In this document: positions 20,053-30,860 of the stretch, piece by piece
Layout: every line of letters begins with the position of its first letter
Position numbering within the stretch: position 1 is the first letter of the stretch
Notes under the pieces: generated by a model
What the model was told of the DNA's origin: nothing
What the model saw: only the letters and a program-made list of their open reading frames with translations
Databases searched by the model: none
Assembly: GCA_039640505.1 (NCBI GenBank)
Contig: CP046865.1
Location: 1,851,501 to 1,915,500, forward strand
DNA: 64,000 bases
Direction: 5' to 3'
Source of the DNA: Rhodobacteraceae bacterium Araon29
Lineage (GTDB): Bacteria; Pseudomonadota; Alphaproteobacteria; Rhodobacterales; Rhodobacteraceae
Program-made: the position numbers and the translations under genes

Positions 20053-20528
20053 TGTCCGGTTTGTCGCATTTTGACAAGGATGGAAACGCACATATGGTTG
20101 ATGTTTCGAAAAAGGACTATTCCGAACGTGTAGCGATTGCAGTTGGATGCATTAAGATGCAGCCACAAGCATATGAAATTATTTCTAAAGGGGGCGCGAA
20201 AAAAGGGGACGTTATAGGTGTTGCACGCTTGGCCGGGATCATGGGCGCAAAAAAAACGCCGGATTTAATTCCACTATGCCACCCACTGTTCTTGAGTAAA
20301 ATTTCTGTAGATTTATCCTTGGATCCCGATCTGCCCGGGGTTCAAATTCAAGCAAAAGTGAAGTCAAGTGGACAAACCGGCGTGGAAATGGAAGCTCTAA
20401 CAGCCGTAAGTATTGCAGGTTTAACGGTGTATGACATGATGAAAGCCGTGGATAAAACAATGGAAATTGGGGCTATTCGGCTCAAATTTAAAGATGGTGG
20501 CAAATCGGGTCGTTTTGAAGCGTCATGA
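20052..20528 (+). CDS. moaC: Cyclic pyranopterin monophosphate synthase
   Basis: 158 residues; second step of molybdenum cofactor synthesis, acting after MoaA. The family segments [50 protein letters not shown] and YDMMKAVDK are all present. It is translationally coupled to trpC (1-nt overlap) and to moeA (4-nt overlap), linking cofactor synthesis to the tryptophan operon, an order common in Rhodobacteraceae. Confidence 0.97.
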   Translation: MSGLSHFDKDGNAHMVDVSKKDYSERVAIAVGCIKMQPQAYEIISKGGAKKGDVIGVARLAGIMGAKKTPDLIPLCHPLFLSKISVDLSLDPDLPGVQIQAKVKSSGQTGVEMEALTAVSIAGLTVYDMMKAVDKTMEIGAIRLKFKDGGKSGRFEAS

Positions 20529-21697
20529 TTTCGGTTGAAGCAGCCCTTGAGCATCTTTTTGAACTGGTGGTGCCAACTGACATTGAAACTGTTCCCTTAG
20601 ATCGGGCCTGCGGTCGAGTATTGGCAAAATCTGTCGCTGCTCATCGCGATCAACCGCCCTTTTCGGCATCTGCTATGGATGGCTACGCTATTTCAGAACA
20701 AGTAATCTCCACTGGTTTGGAGTTTAAAATTATTGGAGAATCTGCTGCAGGACATAGATTTAATGGTTCTGTTCATGCCGGACAAGCTGTACGTATTTTT
20801 ACTGGGGCGCCGATTCCCAAAAATGCAAACCGTGTTATCATTCAAGAAAATGTAAAGCGTAGTGGCGATAAAATTATCATTCATAGCGCTGAAGATACGG
20901 CTGATCATATTCGCGTTTCTGGGGCTGACTTTATGTCAGAGGATAAGGTTCAACCGCCAAAGCTCTTAACCCCATCGGATATCGCTCTTTTGGCAGCTAT
21001 GAATGCGCCGCAGATATCCGTACACAAAAAACCTGTGATTGCTTTGATTTCAAATGGTGATGAACTGGTCATGCCGGGACAAAATCCGAGTGAGGATCAA
21101 ATAATTGCATCAAACACCTTTGGCCTAGCCGCTTTGCTTCGCGCACACGGGGCAGTGCCAAGGATATTGCCGATCGCAAAAGATAACATGCCGTCTCTGC
21201 AAACGGCTTTGCATCTTGCTGAAGGTGCTGACCTCATTGTGACAATAGGAGGTGCCTCGGTAGGTGATCATGATCTGGTTGCAAAAGCAGCGACTGAGAT
21301 AGGGTTTGAGCAAAATTTCTATAAAGTTGCCATGCGTCCAGGAAAACCGCTCATGGCGGGGCGTTTGGGCAACGTTGCAATGATTGGTTTGCCGGGAAAC
21401 CCTGTATCAGCCATGGTATGCGGTCATATATTTTTGATCCCTATGGTGCAGTCCATGCTGGGTCTGGAACCTTTTCAAAGACAGAGATTTACAGCTAAAC
21501 TGGCCCATGATCTTGCTGCAAACGGCCCCAGAGAGCACTATATGCGCGCAAGTTTACGCTCTGATGGTTTGCACGTTGAAAAACGTCAGGACAGTGCTCT
21601 TTTAACTGTTTTGTCGCGGTCAAATGCTTTGGCAATTAGGCCACCATATGCGCTTTTTGCCGCCACTGGATCTATTATTGAATACATAGCTATTTGA
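20525..21697 (+). CDS. moeA: Molybdopterin molybdenumtransferase
   Basis: 390 residues; inserts molybdate into adenylated molybdopterin. It shows the MoeA pattern: [13 protein letters not shown] near residue 46, [46 protein letters not shown] (MoCF-biosynthesis domain) and [12 protein letters not shown]. Last gene of the coupled trpG-trpD-trpC-moaC-moeA chain; lexA follows after 78 nt with its own promoter. Confidence 0.96.
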   Translation: MISVEAALEHLFELVVPTDIETVPLDRACGRVLAKSVAAHRDQPPFSASAMDGYAISEQVISTGLEFKIIGESAAGHRFNGSVHAGQAVRIFTGAPIPKNANRVIIQENVKRSGDKIIIHSAEDTADHIRVSGADFMSEDKVQPPKLLTPSDIALLAAMNAPQISVHKKPVIALISNGDELVMPGQNPSEDQIIASNTFGLAALLRAHGAVPRILPIAKDNMPSLQTALHLAEGADLIVTIGGASVGDHDLVAKAATEIGFEQNFYKVAMRPGKPLMAGRLGNVAMIGLPGNPVSAMVCGHIFLIPMVQSMLGLEPFQRQRFTAKLAHDLAANGPREHYMRASLRSDGLHVEKRQDSALLTVLSRSNALAIRPPYALFAATGSIIEYIAI

Positions 21698-21715
21698 TAG
21701 AATTCAGCCCAAGGG

Positions 21716-21744
21716 TTGACACAAACCAAGAACACTTATAGAAC
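21716..21744 (+). promoter_or_regulatory. lexA promoter with alphaproteobacterial SOS box
   Basis: TTGACA (21716-21721) is a perfect -35, and TATAGA at 21737-21742 is the likely -10 (15-nt spacer, slightly short). Overlapping the -10 is GAAC-ACTTATA-GAAC at 21730-21744, which is the GTTC-N7-GTTC LexA operator of alphaproteobacteria read on the other strand. LexA should therefore repress its own gene. Confidence 0.85.
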
Positions 21745-21775
21745 AAAGGAAAAATATCTAGGCAGGAGGCACCCT

Positions 21776-22471
21776 ATGCTGACCCGAAAACAACTGGATT
21801 TATTGAGCTTTATCAATACAAGACTGCAAAAAGACGGTGTACCACCCTCTTTTGACGAAATGAAGGAAGCCTTGGATTTGCGTTCAAAATCCGGCATCCA
21901 CCGTTTGATTACTGCATTGGAAGAACGCGGCTTTATAAGGCGGCTCGCCCATCGAGCCCGCGCGATAGAGGTTGTTAAGCTACCAGAAACACTCGGAGGC
22001 GAGGCTACAGGCTTCCAGCCTCAAGTGATATCAGGCGGCAAACCCGATGAACGGCCCACCAAGGCCACACCAGTAGAGGCAATTCATGCTTTAGAATTGC
22101 CTGTTATGGGCCGCATAGCCGCGGGCGTTCCGATTGAAGCAATTTCCCAAGTATCCCACAATGTTGCCGTTCCCGGGCAAATGCTCCGAGGTGGGGGCGA
22201 TCATTATGCTTTAGAAGTTAAAGGCGACTCGATGATTGATGCCGGGATAAACGATGGCGATGTGGTTGTTATTCGCGAAACTAAGACTGCAATTAATGGC
22301 GATATCGTGGTGGCGCTTGTAGAAGACCAAGAAGCAACCCTAAAGCGGTTTTTCCACCGCGGTGAAGCCATCGCGCTTGAGGCGGCTAACCCTGCGTATG
22401 AAACGCGAATTCTGCCACAGGAAAAGGTCAAGGTCCAAGGACGACTTGTTGGATTAATCCGCACTTATTGA
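21776..22471 (+). CDS. lexA: SOS repressor LexA
   Basis: 231 residues from ATG 21776, chosen because AGGAGG (21765-21770) lies 5 nt upstream; an upstream in-frame TTG coincides with the -35 box and is rejected. The N-terminal winged helix (about 1-70) has [18 protein letters not shown]. The self-cleavage site is the Ala-Gly in GRIAAGVP; the serine is in GDSMIDAGI and the lysine follows in the [13 protein letters not shown] region. RecA filaments trigger cleavage after DNA damage. It converges on comEC with a 9-nt gap. Confidence 0.97.
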   Translation: MLTRKQLDLLSFINTRLQKDGVPPSFDEMKEALDLRSKSGIHRLITALEERGFIRRLAHRARAIEVVKLPETLGGEATGFQPQVISGGKPDERPTKATPVEAIHALELPVMGRIAAGVPIEAISQVSHNVAVPGQMLRGGGDHYALEVKGDSMIDAGINDGDVVVIRETKTAINGDIVVALVEDQEATLKRFFHRGEAIALEAANPAYETRILPQEKVKVQGRLVGLIRTY

Positions 22472-22480
22472 TTAAAGGCC

Positions 22481-24517
22481 CTAGCGATTAAATCGTCTCC
22501 ACCTCGGTGGAGACCATACACGTGTTTTACGTTTATCCAGTGTCACGTTTATTTTTTCAATCTTTCCGCTTGCGTCGCGCCAGATCGCTAAGGATCCGGT
22601 TTCTTCTAAGTCTTCCTGATTGTAAATTACGCAATTCCCTATGATATTTTGAGGGACAATTGAAATATGAATTTCGTTTGATTTGCAGTGAACTATTTTC
22701 GGCGCAAGTCGTTTCGACCAATGGTGGAAAATAAATGGTGGCCTTTGATTTTTCCAGCGAACATGCGCACCGCTTTGGTTTGTTTTTTCACCATCATTTT
22801 CAAGCCAAATTCGAGCAACAAAACCAGCGCCTTTGGGCTTGCTGATGGCCCTGCCCTCTGATGTCATTACACCCACTAATGCGCCTCTGTCGGCAATTAG
22901 AATATCTGGCCTTTGCGTTTGATACCAGGACATGCCTGCGGCAAAAATTCCGATAACTCCCAACATACGCAGACGGCTTTGCCAGAGCGAAAATTGTAAG
23001 ATGGCTACCATACCGAGTGCGAGTATCCACGTTTTAGGCATGACAATGCCTGATACCGCATTTTTTTGGTTGGCAAAAAACGTGGCGACTTTTAAAATCC
23101 ACGCCAAGCCAAAATCGACAATCCAAAGTCCAATTATTTCTGCACCAAAGGGCATTAATGAAACAGATAAAATTGCACCTGGTGCAACCAACGCCCCCAT
23201 AACTGGAACGCTTAGTATGTTTGCAATCAATCCATAATGAACAATTTGATTAAAATGAGCTGCTGCAATAGGGGCTGTGGCTAAACCTGCGATGAGTGAG
23301 GTTAAAATAACTGTTAGTATGGGGGAAAACCATTTTTTGGGATGCCCCTGCCGGCGATTGTTTATCCATCGAAAGCTAATAACCAACGCAAATGTGGCCG
23401 CGAAAGACATTTGAAAGCCTGCCGAAAGCAAAGACTCGGGGCGGTAGATTAAAATCAACCATGCAGCCAAAGCAACAGCGCGTAAACTTAAAGCGCGCCG
23501 ATCAAATAATATCGCGCAAAGCATGAGTGAAACCATGAGAAATGCGCGCTGAGTAGCAATATTGAAGCCCGACAAACCTAAGTAAATAAAAGCAAATATT
23601 AATGCCCCGAGTGCGGCAATTTTTTTTGCTTTTGAGCGTAGAATAAAAATGGGTAACGATATTAAAACCCAACGCAAAGCCGCAAATATAACGCCGACCA
23701 ATAATCCCATGTGCAAGCCGGAAATTGCCAATAGATGAGCCAAGTTTGATCTACGAAGGGCAATAACATGCTCTTGTTTGATACCTGATCTGTCACCGGT
23801 CATAATTGCCGCTGCAAATCCTGAAGTCCTTTCTGGTAAATTCTTTTGTAATCTTTTGGAAAATTTCATCCGGTATTTGAATAATGCTAAATCCATTGTT
23901 TTGCCTGCTGGCTGCAATAGAATAACGGGCTTGCGCGTATACCCAACTGCACCAAGTTTTAAAAACCAGGCATGCCGACGAAAATCAAAGCCGTCTGGCT
24001 CAACTGGGCTTTGCGGCGGCATCATGAAACCTGTCGCCTGAATGATCGATCCAGGATTAAAATTCTGGTTGGCTGATGTGGAAAGAAGCGAAAGGCGAAT
24101 ACGATGCGGCGTACGCCCAGAAGAAATTTTCCCCATCTTCACTTCATCAAGCGTTATTCGTAAAGCGTCAGAACTGGATTTATCAATGGCAATGATCCGA
24201 CCCTCAATCGGTCCGTAATAACGGTATTTCAAAACAGGGGCGGATACTTGGTTTGCACGAAAGGCTGCAGCAAAAAAACCGAGGCAAACAATCAAAATAG
24301 CGCCAAATACTACACGGAAAGCAATTGATGAAAAAATGAAAACTCCCATAACGCATAGAGCAAAGGTACTGATCCATATATATTGTGAAAAATTTGGCTC
24401 ATTAGGCAGTTCAAAGTACGCGCCTACACCGAAAGCTAAAAAGACCGGGCTCCAGTTAAACCAATGTGCACGTTGGTTAAGAATTTCATGTTCTAACGCA
24501 GAGTTAATTCTGCCCAT
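22481..24517 (-). CDS. ComEC/Rec2 family competence protein
   Basis: 678 residues, a polytopic inner-membrane protein. An N-terminal DUF4131-like region (about 40-190) is followed by the Competence domain, whose core LLAISGLHMGLLVGVIFAAL is clear, and by a series of membrane helices. ComEC forms the channel for transforming single-stranded DNA. The C-terminal metallo-beta-lactamase-like part is absent or very reduced, which is usual in Rhodobacteraceae. It is convergent with lexA and divergent from gltX. Confidence 0.93.
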   Translation of the reverse strand: MGRINSALEHEILNQRAHWFNWSPVFLAFGVGAYFELPNEPNFSQYIWISTFALCVMGVFIFSSIAFRVVFGAILIVCLGFFAAAFRANQVSAPVLKYRYYGPIEGRIIAIDKSSSDALRITLDEVKMGKISSGRTPHRIRLSLLSTSANQNFNPGSIIQATGFMMPPQSPVEPDGFDFRRHAWFLKLGAVGYTRKPVILLQPAGKTMDLALFKYRMKFSKRLQKNLPERTSGFAAAIMTGDRSGIKQEHVIALRRSNLAHLLAISGLHMGLLVGVIFAALRWVLISLPIFILRSKAKKIAALGALIFAFIYLGLSGFNIATQRAFLMVSLMLCAILFDRRALSLRAVALAAWLILIYRPESLLSAGFQMSFAATFALVISFRWINNRRQGHPKKWFSPILTVILTSLIAGLATAPIAAAHFNQIVHYGLIANILSVPVMGALVAPGAILSVSLMPFGAEIIGLWIVDFGLAWILKVATFFANQKNAVSGIVMPKTWILALGMVAILQFSLWQSRLRMLGVIGIFAAGMSWYQTQRPDILIADRGALVGVMTSEGRAISKPKGAGFVARIWLENDGEKTNQSGAHVRWKNQRPPFIFHHWSKRLAPKIVHCKSNEIHISIVPQNIIGNCVIYNQEDLEETGSLAIWRDASGKIEKINVTLDKRKTRVWSPPRWRRFNR

Positions 24518-24593
24518 GCTTGTTCTTACCTGATGGTGTCGTTAGATAGGGCCAACATTAACTTTGCCTCCTTTCTGAAAGGTTAATTTAACC

Positions 24594-26006
24594 ATGGCCC
24601 AAGTCGTTACCCGGATCGCTCCTTCGCCCACGGGGTACATGCATATTGGAACTGCTAGAACCGCCCTGTTCAACTGGCTTTATGCCCGGGGACGTGGTGG
24701 TAAATTTCTGCTGAGAATAGAAGATACCGATCGCACGCGGTCAACGCCTGAGGCAACCGAAGCGATTTTAGGAGGGCTAAAGTGGCTTGGGCTTGATTAT
24801 GATGGTTCAGCGGTTAGTCAATTTGAACGTGCGCCGCGCCACATTGAAGTAGCCCAGCACTTGCTTGCATCTGGCAAGGCTTATAAGTGTTTTGCCACAC
24901 AAGAAGAAATCGCCAAATTTCGCGAGCAGGCAAAAGCTGAAGGCCGCTCCACTTTATATCAAAGCCCTTGGCGCAATGTCACCGACCCGGCACAGCACCC
25001 AGATGCTGCATATGTCCTTCGTATCAAGTCACCCGAAAGCGGAAACACGGTTATTCAGGACCAAGTTCAAGGCGATGTAAGCATCAAGAACGATCAACTT
25101 GATGATATGATCCTGTTACGTTCTGACGGCACCCCGGTTTATATGTTGTCAGTTGTTGTTGATGATTATGATATGGGAGTGACCCATGTTATCCGCGGCG
25201 ATGATCATCTCAATAATGCTGCACGGCAAATGATGATTTATGAGGCAATGGACTGGCCTCTTCCGATTTATGCCCACATACCGCTGATTTTTGGCGAAGA
25301 TGGAAAGAAGCTGTCCAAACGTCACGGAGCAACCTCGGTGCTAGACTATGCTTTTATGGGCTATCCTGCTGCTGCCATGCGGAACTATCTTGCACGTCTG
25401 GGTTGGAGCCATGGCAATGACGAGTATTTTACAGACCAAGACGCTCAAAATTGGTTCGATTTGCCGGGGATCGGTAAGTCACCAGCGAGGTTTGATCACA
25501 AAAAACTACAAAATTTATCCGGTCAGCATATTGCTGCCTCTGATGATGCCGCGTTGCTGCAAGAAGTGCTCAACTTCCTTACTCTAACCGATGATGTCGG
25601 TCTACAACAGATAGTGGAAAGCCGCCTTTGTACTGCGTTATATTGTCTCAAAGAGCGTGCTAAGACATTCCCTGAACTTATTGAAAAAGCTGCTTTTATC
25701 TTGCGTAATCGCCCAATTAAACTAGATAGAAATATGGAAAAGAATACAACTAATGCGTCTCAAGACATGTTGATAACATTGACGCCGCAGTTGCAAAATG
25801 TTAGCTGGTCGCGAACTGCGTTGGAAGCTTTGACCAGTCAGGTCGCAGAAGCGCATGGCGTCAATTTTGGAAAGTTGGCGGGCCCATTACGGGCTGCTTT
25901 GGCGGGGCAAGCAGTAACGCCAAGCGTGTTTGATATGATGTTGATTTTGGGACGCGATGAAACAATAGCGCGTCTAAGTGACATGCAAAAGCGTGGAGCA
26001 TCTTGA
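24594..26006 (+). CDS. gltX: Glutamate--tRNA ligase
   Basis: 470 residues, class I aminoacyl-tRNA synthetase. The HIGH-type motif appears as [17 protein letters not shown] near the N-terminus and the KMSKS-type motif as [11 protein letters not shown]. It charges tRNA-Glu (possibly also tRNA-Gln if no GlnRS exists). The 13-nt palindrome GGTTAATTTAACC abuts its ATG. Gene order comEC-gltX-gltA is conserved in the family. Confidence 0.96.
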   Translation: MAQVVTRIAPSPTGYMHIGTARTALFNWLYARGRGGKFLLRIEDTDRTRSTPEATEAILGGLKWLGLDYDGSAVSQFERAPRHIEVAQHLLASGKAYKCFATQEEIAKFREQAKAEGRSTLYQSPWRNVTDPAQHPDAAYVLRIKSPESGNTVIQDQVQGDVSIKNDQLDDMILLRSDGTPVYMLSVVVDDYDMGVTHVIRGDDHLNNAARQMMIYEAMDWPLPIYAHIPLIFGEDGKKLSKRHGATSVLDYAFMGYPAAAMRNYLARLGWSHGNDEYFTDQDAQNWFDLPGIGKSPARFDHKKLQNLSGQHIAASDDAALLQEVLNFLTLTDDVGLQQIVESRLCTALYCLKERAKTFPELIEKAAFILRNRPIKLDRNMEKNTTNASQDMLITLTPQLQNVSWSRTALEALTSQVAEAHGVNFGKLAGPLRAALAGQAVTPSVFDMMLILGRDETIARLSDMQKRGAS

Positions 26007-26013
26007 GGTGGCC

Positions 26014-26085
26014 ATGTTGTTTAAAGATGAAAGCGGTCTTGGGCGAGGATGGAATGAATATCTCGCTATAGCTGAGCGCAAGTAA
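26014..26085 (+). CDS. Possible 23-residue peptide between gltX and gltA
   Basis: An ATG-started frame encoding [23 protein letters not shown], 7 nt after the gltX stop, with TGAGGTGG ending 3-4 nt before the ATG as a plausible ribosome-binding site. No family is recognised. It is too short to be certain; it could be a translated peptide, a gene remnant or chance. Confidence 0.3.
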   Translation: MLFKDESGLGRGWNEYLAIAERK

Positions 26086-26102
26086 AGAAGAAGGGGACGA
26101 CT

Positions 26103-27398
26103 ATGGATAACGAAAGCAGAACGGCAACGCTAACAGTGAATGGGCAAGAACATGAATTGCCCATGTATTCCCCGTCGGCGGGACCTGATGTAATCGATAT
26201 TCGCAAGCTTTATGCTCAAACTGGTCTTTTCACTTATGACCCAGGGTTTACTTCAACAGCAAGCTGCGACAGTACAATCACCTATATTGATGGCACCAAA
26301 GGCGAGTTGCTGCATCGGGGTTATCCTATCGACCAACTAGCGGCAAAGTCGCATTTTTTAGAAGTTTGCTTTCTTCTACTTTATGGTGATCTGCCTTCGC
26401 CCACTGAACTGGAAGATTTTGAAAGCCGCGTAACCAATCATACAATGATACATGAGCAAATGATGTATTTGTTCCGGGGCTTTCGCCGCGATGCGCATCC
26501 CATGGCTATTATGAACGGCGTTGTCGGCGCTATGTCCGCGTTTTATCATGACAGCACTGACGTATCTGATGCATGGCAACGCGAGGTTGCCTCAATCCGG
26601 ATGATTGCAAAAATGCCTACGATTGCTGCAATGGCTTACAAGTATACCATTGGGCAGCCATTTATTTATCCAAGAAATGACATCGACTATGCGTCTAATT
26701 TTCTACGTATGTGTTTTGCTGTACCGGCCGAGGATTATGAAGTTAATCCTATCCTGAGCAGAGCGATGGATCGAATTTTCACATTGCATGCTGACCATGA
26801 ACAAAATGCCTCGACCTCAACAGTGCGGCTTGCGTCCAGTTCGGGTGCAAATCCATTTGCTTGTATAGCTGCTGGTATAGCCTGCTTGTGGGGACCATCG
26901 CATGGGGGCGCAAATCAAGCCTGTCTTGAAATGCTCAAAGAAATTGGTTCTGTAGACAGAATTCCAGAGTATATTGAAAAGGCAAAGGATAAAGATGATC
27001 CTTTCCGGCTTATGGGGTTTGGCCACCGTGTTTACAAAAACACTGACCCACGGGCAACAGTTTTAAAACAATCTGCAGACGAAGTTTTAGAATTATTAGG
27101 CGTCGAGAACAATCCTCTTTTGCAGGTTGCGAAGGAACTGGAAAAAGTGGCTCTGAATGATGCATATTTCATCGAAAAGAAGTTGTTTCCGAATGTAGAT
27201 TTCTATTCAGGTATCATTCTTGAAGCTATGGGTTTCCCCACTTCCATGTTCACACCGATTTTTGCAGTCAGCCGGACCGTTGGATGGATTTCCCAATGGA
27301 AAGAAATGATTGCAGATCCGCAAATGAAAATCGGTCGTCCGCGGCAGCTTTATTTGGGCGCAACCCAAAGAGACTATGTGGATATTGAAAAACGATAA
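26103..27398 (+). CDS. gltA: Citrate synthase (type II)
   Basis: 431 residues; condenses acetyl-CoA with oxaloacetate. The catalytic landmarks are [15 protein letters not shown] (His), [30 protein letters not shown] (His/Arg) and [12 protein letters not shown] (Asp). Length and N-terminal domain fit the hexameric NADH-regulated Gram-negative type. AGAAGGGGAC precedes the ATG. A very strong hairpin terminator follows. Confidence 0.97.
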   Translation: MDNESRTATLTVNGQEHELPMYSPSAGPDVIDIRKLYAQTGLFTYDPGFTSTASCDSTITYIDGTKGELLHRGYPIDQLAAKSHFLEVCFLLLYGDLPSPTELEDFESRVTNHTMIHEQMMYLFRGFRRDAHPMAIMNGVVGAMSAFYHDSTDVSDAWQREVASIRMIAKMPTIAAMAYKYTIGQPFIYPRNDIDYASNFLRMCFAVPAEDYEVNPILSRAMDRIFTLHADHEQNASTSTVRLASSSGANPFACIAAGIACLWGPSHGGANQACLEMLKEIGSVDRIPEYIEKAKDKDDPFRLMGFGHRVYKNTDPRATVLKQSADEVLELLGVENNPLLQVAKELEKVALNDAYFIEKKLFPNVDFYSGIILEAMGFPTSMFTPIFAVSRTVGWISQWKEMIADPQMKIGRPRQLYLGATQRDYVDIEKR

Positions 27399-27415
27399 AA
27401 TATCTTTTTAAAATT

Positions 27416-27452
27416 AAAAATGGCGCAAACACATAGTTTTGCGCCATTTTTT
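27416..27452. terminator. Strong bidirectional terminator after gltA
   Basis: A perfect 14-bp stem, left arm 27416-27429 (AAAAATGGCGCAAA) and right arm 27438-27451, with an 8-nt loop and T-runs on both strands. It lies between the convergent gltA and enoyl-CoA hydratase genes. Confidence 0.93.
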
Positions 27453-27480
27453 ATTCGATGATAATGTTTGAAAACCTCAG

Positions 27481-28257
27481 TTACCGACCTTCAAATTTGG
27501 CCTCTCGCTTTTCTGTAAAGGCCAGCACACCTTCTTTGAAGTCCCGGCTTTGACCGCACATATTCTGTAGCTTTGCTTCAAGAGCCAACTGCTCATCTAA
27601 GTTATTTTCCGTTGATGCACGCAGCGCTTGCTTCAAATGGCCATAGGCAAATGTGGGTCCTGATGCTAGATGAGCGGCTCGCGCCATCCAGTGAGCGTCA
27701 AATGCGTCATCCTCAACCACCTCCCAGATCAGACCCCATTTTTCTGCCTGTTCGGCTGTGATTTTTTCGGCGAAGAGTGCAGCGCCCATTGCCTTTGCCA
27801 TTCCCATGGCCCGAGGCATGATATAGGTTCCACCCGCGTCTGGGATTAGTCCTATTCTCGTGAAAGCTTGCATTAAATACGAAGACTTCGACGCGATGAC
27901 GACATCTGCTGCCAAAGCAAGGTTTGCCCCTGCCCCCGCTGCCGCACCGTTTAGCGCTGTTATGGTGGGTACGGGGCAATCTGTTATCGCCCGCAACATC
28001 GGTTCGTACTCATCCCGCAAGGTACGCTCCATATCCACCTGAGCTGCATTCGAGCGGTCGCCCAGATCTTGACCAGAACAAAAAGCCCGACCTGTTCCAG
28101 TGAGCACGACAACACGAACTTGTGACGCAATCCGTGTAACTGCATCGGCGATCTCTGCGCGCATTTGAGTGTTCAAAGCATTCATAACATCCGGCCGATT
28201 AAGTCGGATGCAGCCGATATTATCTTTCAAATCTACTATTAGAGTTTGGTATTCCAT
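27481..28257 (-). CDS. Enoyl-CoA hydratase/isomerase family protein (PaaG-like)
   Basis: 258 residues of the crotonase fold. The oxyanion-hole segments GRAFCSGQDLGDR and ALNGAAAGAGANLALAADVV are present; Asp in IGLIPDAGGTYIMPRA replaces the first catalytic Glu position of true hydratases, as in PaaG-type isomerases. It may act in phenylacetyl-CoA or fatty-acid degradation. The ATG at 28257 has AGAAGG 6 nt upstream and is preferred to TTG 28263. No paa genes are adjacent, so substrate is open. Confidence 0.88.
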   Translation of the reverse strand: MEYQTLIVDLKDNIGCIRLNRPDVMNALNTQMRAEIADAVTRIASQVRVVVLTGTGRAFCSGQDLGDRSNAAQVDMERTLRDEYEPMLRAITDCPVPTITALNGAAAGAGANLALAADVVIASKSSYLMQAFTRIGLIPDAGGTYIMPRAMGMAKAMGAALFAEKITAEQAEKWGLIWEVVEDDAFDAHWMARAAHLASGPTFAYGHLKQALRASTENNLDEQLALEAKLQNMCGQSRDFKEGVLAFTEKREAKFEGR

Positions 28258-28349
28258 TATCAACCTTCTCTATTTATTTCTCGTCATGATTTATTTAACT
28301 GCCAAAATAAAACAATATCCTAATGGCAAAAAACAACTAAAACCTCACG

Positions 28350-28811
28350 TCAACGTCTTAAAATCTGATCCAATTTATCCTTTTCTTCATTGCTTAGGGG
28401 CGTGGAAACTACACTCTTTACGTTGCGGTTTCTAGTGATGATATAGGCTCCGCTGAAAATTAAGGAAAGCAGCAAAGCGATTGGAGTTAAGGCCCATAAG
28501 ATAAGGTTAACACCATTTGCTTGAGGGCGCAGCAAAACGAATTCACCATAACGATCCACTATGAAAACAAGAACCTCTTGGTCAGTTTCACCTTTCATCA
28601 GCCGTTCACGCACCAAAAGACGTAGATCTCGCGCAAGAGACGCGTTGCTTTCGTCAATGCTTTCGTTTTGGCACACCAAGCATCGCAAATTTTGGGATAA
28701 ATCTCGCGCCCGGTTTTCAAGCATTGCATCAGATAGAATTTCATCTGGCTCTACTGCCCACCCCGGGATGGCAATCGCCAACATTAAAACAAAAAAAACC
28801 GGCTTGATCAT
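28350..28811 (-). CDS. ccmH: Cytochrome c-type biogenesis protein CcmH
   Basis: 153 residues with a cleavable signal sequence (about 1-18), the redox motif RCLVCQN (CxxC, about residue 38), and a C-terminal membrane anchor (about 102-125, LILWALTPIALLLSLIFSGAYI). CcmH reduces apocytochrome cysteines and works with CcmF during haem attachment in the periplasm. Its start overlaps the ccmF stop by 4 nt. Confidence 0.95.
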   Translation of the reverse strand: MIKPVFFVLMLAIAIPGWAVEPDEILSDAMLENRARDLSQNLRCLVCQNESIDESNASLARDLRLLVRERLMKGETDQEVLVFIVDRYGEFVLLRPQANGVNLILWALTPIALLLSLIFSGAYIITRNRNVKSVVSTPLSNEEKDKLDQILRR

Positions 28812-30778
28812 AGTGTGCGGCTTTCTCGAGTGGGCGCGCGTTCGCGTCTTTGGCCAGCGGCCACCCGAAAACGCCGGTCAAACAAGCTAAATAATGCACC
28901 TAACGCCATCAAAACAGCACCGCCCCAAATCCAATTTGAAAGCGGTTTTATATATGAGCGCACGACCCAAGTTTGATCCTCTTGTTGATCCCCTAAAGCA
29001 ATATAAATATCGCTGAAGAGCCTATAATGGATAGCAGCTTCGGTTGTTGGCATTTGCGCCACGGGATAAAAACGCTTTTCGGGATACAATAATGCAACAA
29101 ACCGTTCGTTCTTGCGGATAACAACAGACCCTACCGTTGTGTGATAATTGGGACCAGAGCGGCGTTCAACATTTTTCAATGTTAATTCATAAGCACCAAA
29201 GGACCAGCTATCGCCAACGCCAACGGCACGGATATCTTCTTTTTGCCAAGCTGATAGTCCTGCAACCGCAAAAACCATTATACCAAAGCCACTGTGTGCA
29301 AAAAACTTTCCCCAGTCTGCTTTTGGTCGCCGTAAAATACGTGATAGGTTTATCCGCCGTCCAGAATGTCCAGCCAACTCTACAAGTGCACCTGAAATAA
29401 CCCAAAACCCCAAAAAAAGTCCTATTGGAGCCTGTAAACTTTTATCTGTTTGCCAAGACCAAACAACAGCTGCCAGCAGTAAAGATACAGTTAAAACATA
29501 GCGCAATTTTTTAAATGGTCGTTTGAATTCTGCACGCTTCCACGCAAGCATTGCACCAATTGGCAGGATGAGAGCCAAAGCCATCATCAAAGGGGTGAAA
29601 ACCAGATTAAAATACGGCGCGCCCACAGTAAGCTTTCTATCAAACAGCAGCTCTGCAATCAGCGGCCAAATTGTTCCAACAAAGATGACAAAAGCAGATA
29701 CCGCTAATAAAATATTATTGGCAATCAGTGCGGTCTCACGACTAACCACCGCAAACACCCCTTGCGCTTCCATAACCGCCGCGCGCAAAGCAAATAGAAC
29801 AAGAGCGCCGCCGATGAAAACGATTAAAATCAATAATATATAAAGGCCCCGCTCTGGATCATTGGCGAAGGCGTGAACCGAGGTCAAAATCCCTGAGCGC
29901 ACAATAAATGTACCAACTAATGCGAAACCGAAAGCCAAAATAGCCAATAGTATTGTCCAGCTTTTTAGGCTCTCGCGTTTTTCGACCACAATCGATGAAT
30001 GCAGTAAGGCCGCGGCTAAAAGCCAAGGCATGAAAGACGCATTTTCCACCGGATCCCAAAACCAAAAACCGCCCCAACCCAGCTCATAATAGGCCCACCA
30101 ACTGCCAAGGGCGATGCCTAAGGTTAAAAACATCCAAGCGGCCAAAGTCCACGGCCTTACCCAGCGTGCCCAAGCGGCATCAACGCGGCCCTCAAGCAGT
30201 GCCGCAATAGCAAAAGAAAAGGAAACGCTCAATCCAACATAGCCAAGGTATAAAATTGGGGGATGAAAGGCCAAACCCGGGTCTTGAAGCAAGGGGTTTA
30301 AATCCTGTCCATCAAAAGGTGGAATAGGCATTCTTAAAAACGGGTTAGAGGTGAAAACCAAAAAACTAATAAAGGCAACCCCGATAGTGCCTTGGACTGC
30401 GATCACCCGCGCAAGCAGCGAAGGCGTAAGATTTTGACCAAACCAGCCGATACAGGCGCCGTAAAAAGCTAAAATAGCGACCCAAAGCAGCATGGAACCT
30501 TCATGATTGCCCCAAACCCCACTTATTTTATACAGCATTGGCTTTAGAGAATGTGAGTTGGAAACAACAATCTGAAGTGTGAAGTCTGATGTGATAAACG
30601 CATAAGTTAAGGCCGCAAAAGACCCGCTCAGTAGGAAAAATTGTGCAGTGGCGGCTGGCGAAGCGACAGCAATGAGTTCTGGGCGCCGCAGATGTAAACC
30701 AACCAAAGGCACAATGGCCTGAATGCAGGCCACAATCAGAGCAGTTATCAACGCAAAATGTCCAACTTCGGTCACCAT
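28808..30778 (-). CDS. ccmF: Cytochrome c haem lyase subunit CcmF
   Basis: A 656-residue multi-span membrane protein joining haem to apocytochrome c. The haem-handling WWD domain is visible in SWWAYYELGWGGFWFWDPVENASFMPWL, with LQDPGLAFHPPILYLGYVG and GSMLLWV further N-terminal (only short parts quoted here). The start at ATG 30778 (MVTEVGHFAL) matches the family N-terminus; an in-frame GTG at 30814 would add 12 residues but has no clear ribosome-binding site. It follows ccmE and overlaps ccmH. Confidence 0.95.
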   Translation of the reverse strand: MVTEVGHFALITALIVACIQAIVPLVGLHLRRPELIAVASPAATAQFFLLSGSFAALTYAFITSDFTLQIVVSNSHSLKPMLYKISGVWGNHEGSMLLWVAILAFYGACIGWFGQNLTPSLLARVIAVQGTIGVAFISFLVFTSNPFLRMPIPPFDGQDLNPLLQDPGLAFHPPILYLGYVGLSVSFSFAIAALLEGRVDAAWARWVRPWTLAAWMFLTLGIALGSWWAYYELGWGGFWFWDPVENASFMPWLLAAALLHSSIVVEKRESLKSWTILLAILAFGFALVGTFIVRSGILTSVHAFANDPERGLYILLILIVFIGGALVLFALRAAVMEAQGVFAVVSRETALIANNILLAVSAFVIFVGTIWPLIAELLFDRKLTVGAPYFNLVFTPLMMALALILPIGAMLAWKRAEFKRPFKKLRYVLTVSLLLAAVVWSWQTDKSLQAPIGLFLGFWVISGALVELAGHSGRRINLSRILRRPKADWGKFFAHSGFGIMVFAVAGLSAWQKEDIRAVGVGDSWSFGAYELTLKNVERRSGPNYHTTVGSVVIRKNERFVALLYPEKRFYPVAQMPTTEAAIHYRLFSDIYIALGDQQEDQTWVVRSYIKPLSNWIWGGAVLMALGALFSLFDRRFRVAAGQRRERAPTRESRTL

Positions 30779-30860
30779 GGTGGGAATATAATCTCCATTC
30801 ATATCAGTGACCACATCAAAACAAAGGCCGATTGTCGCGGTGACGTTCTTAAAGTCTCAC

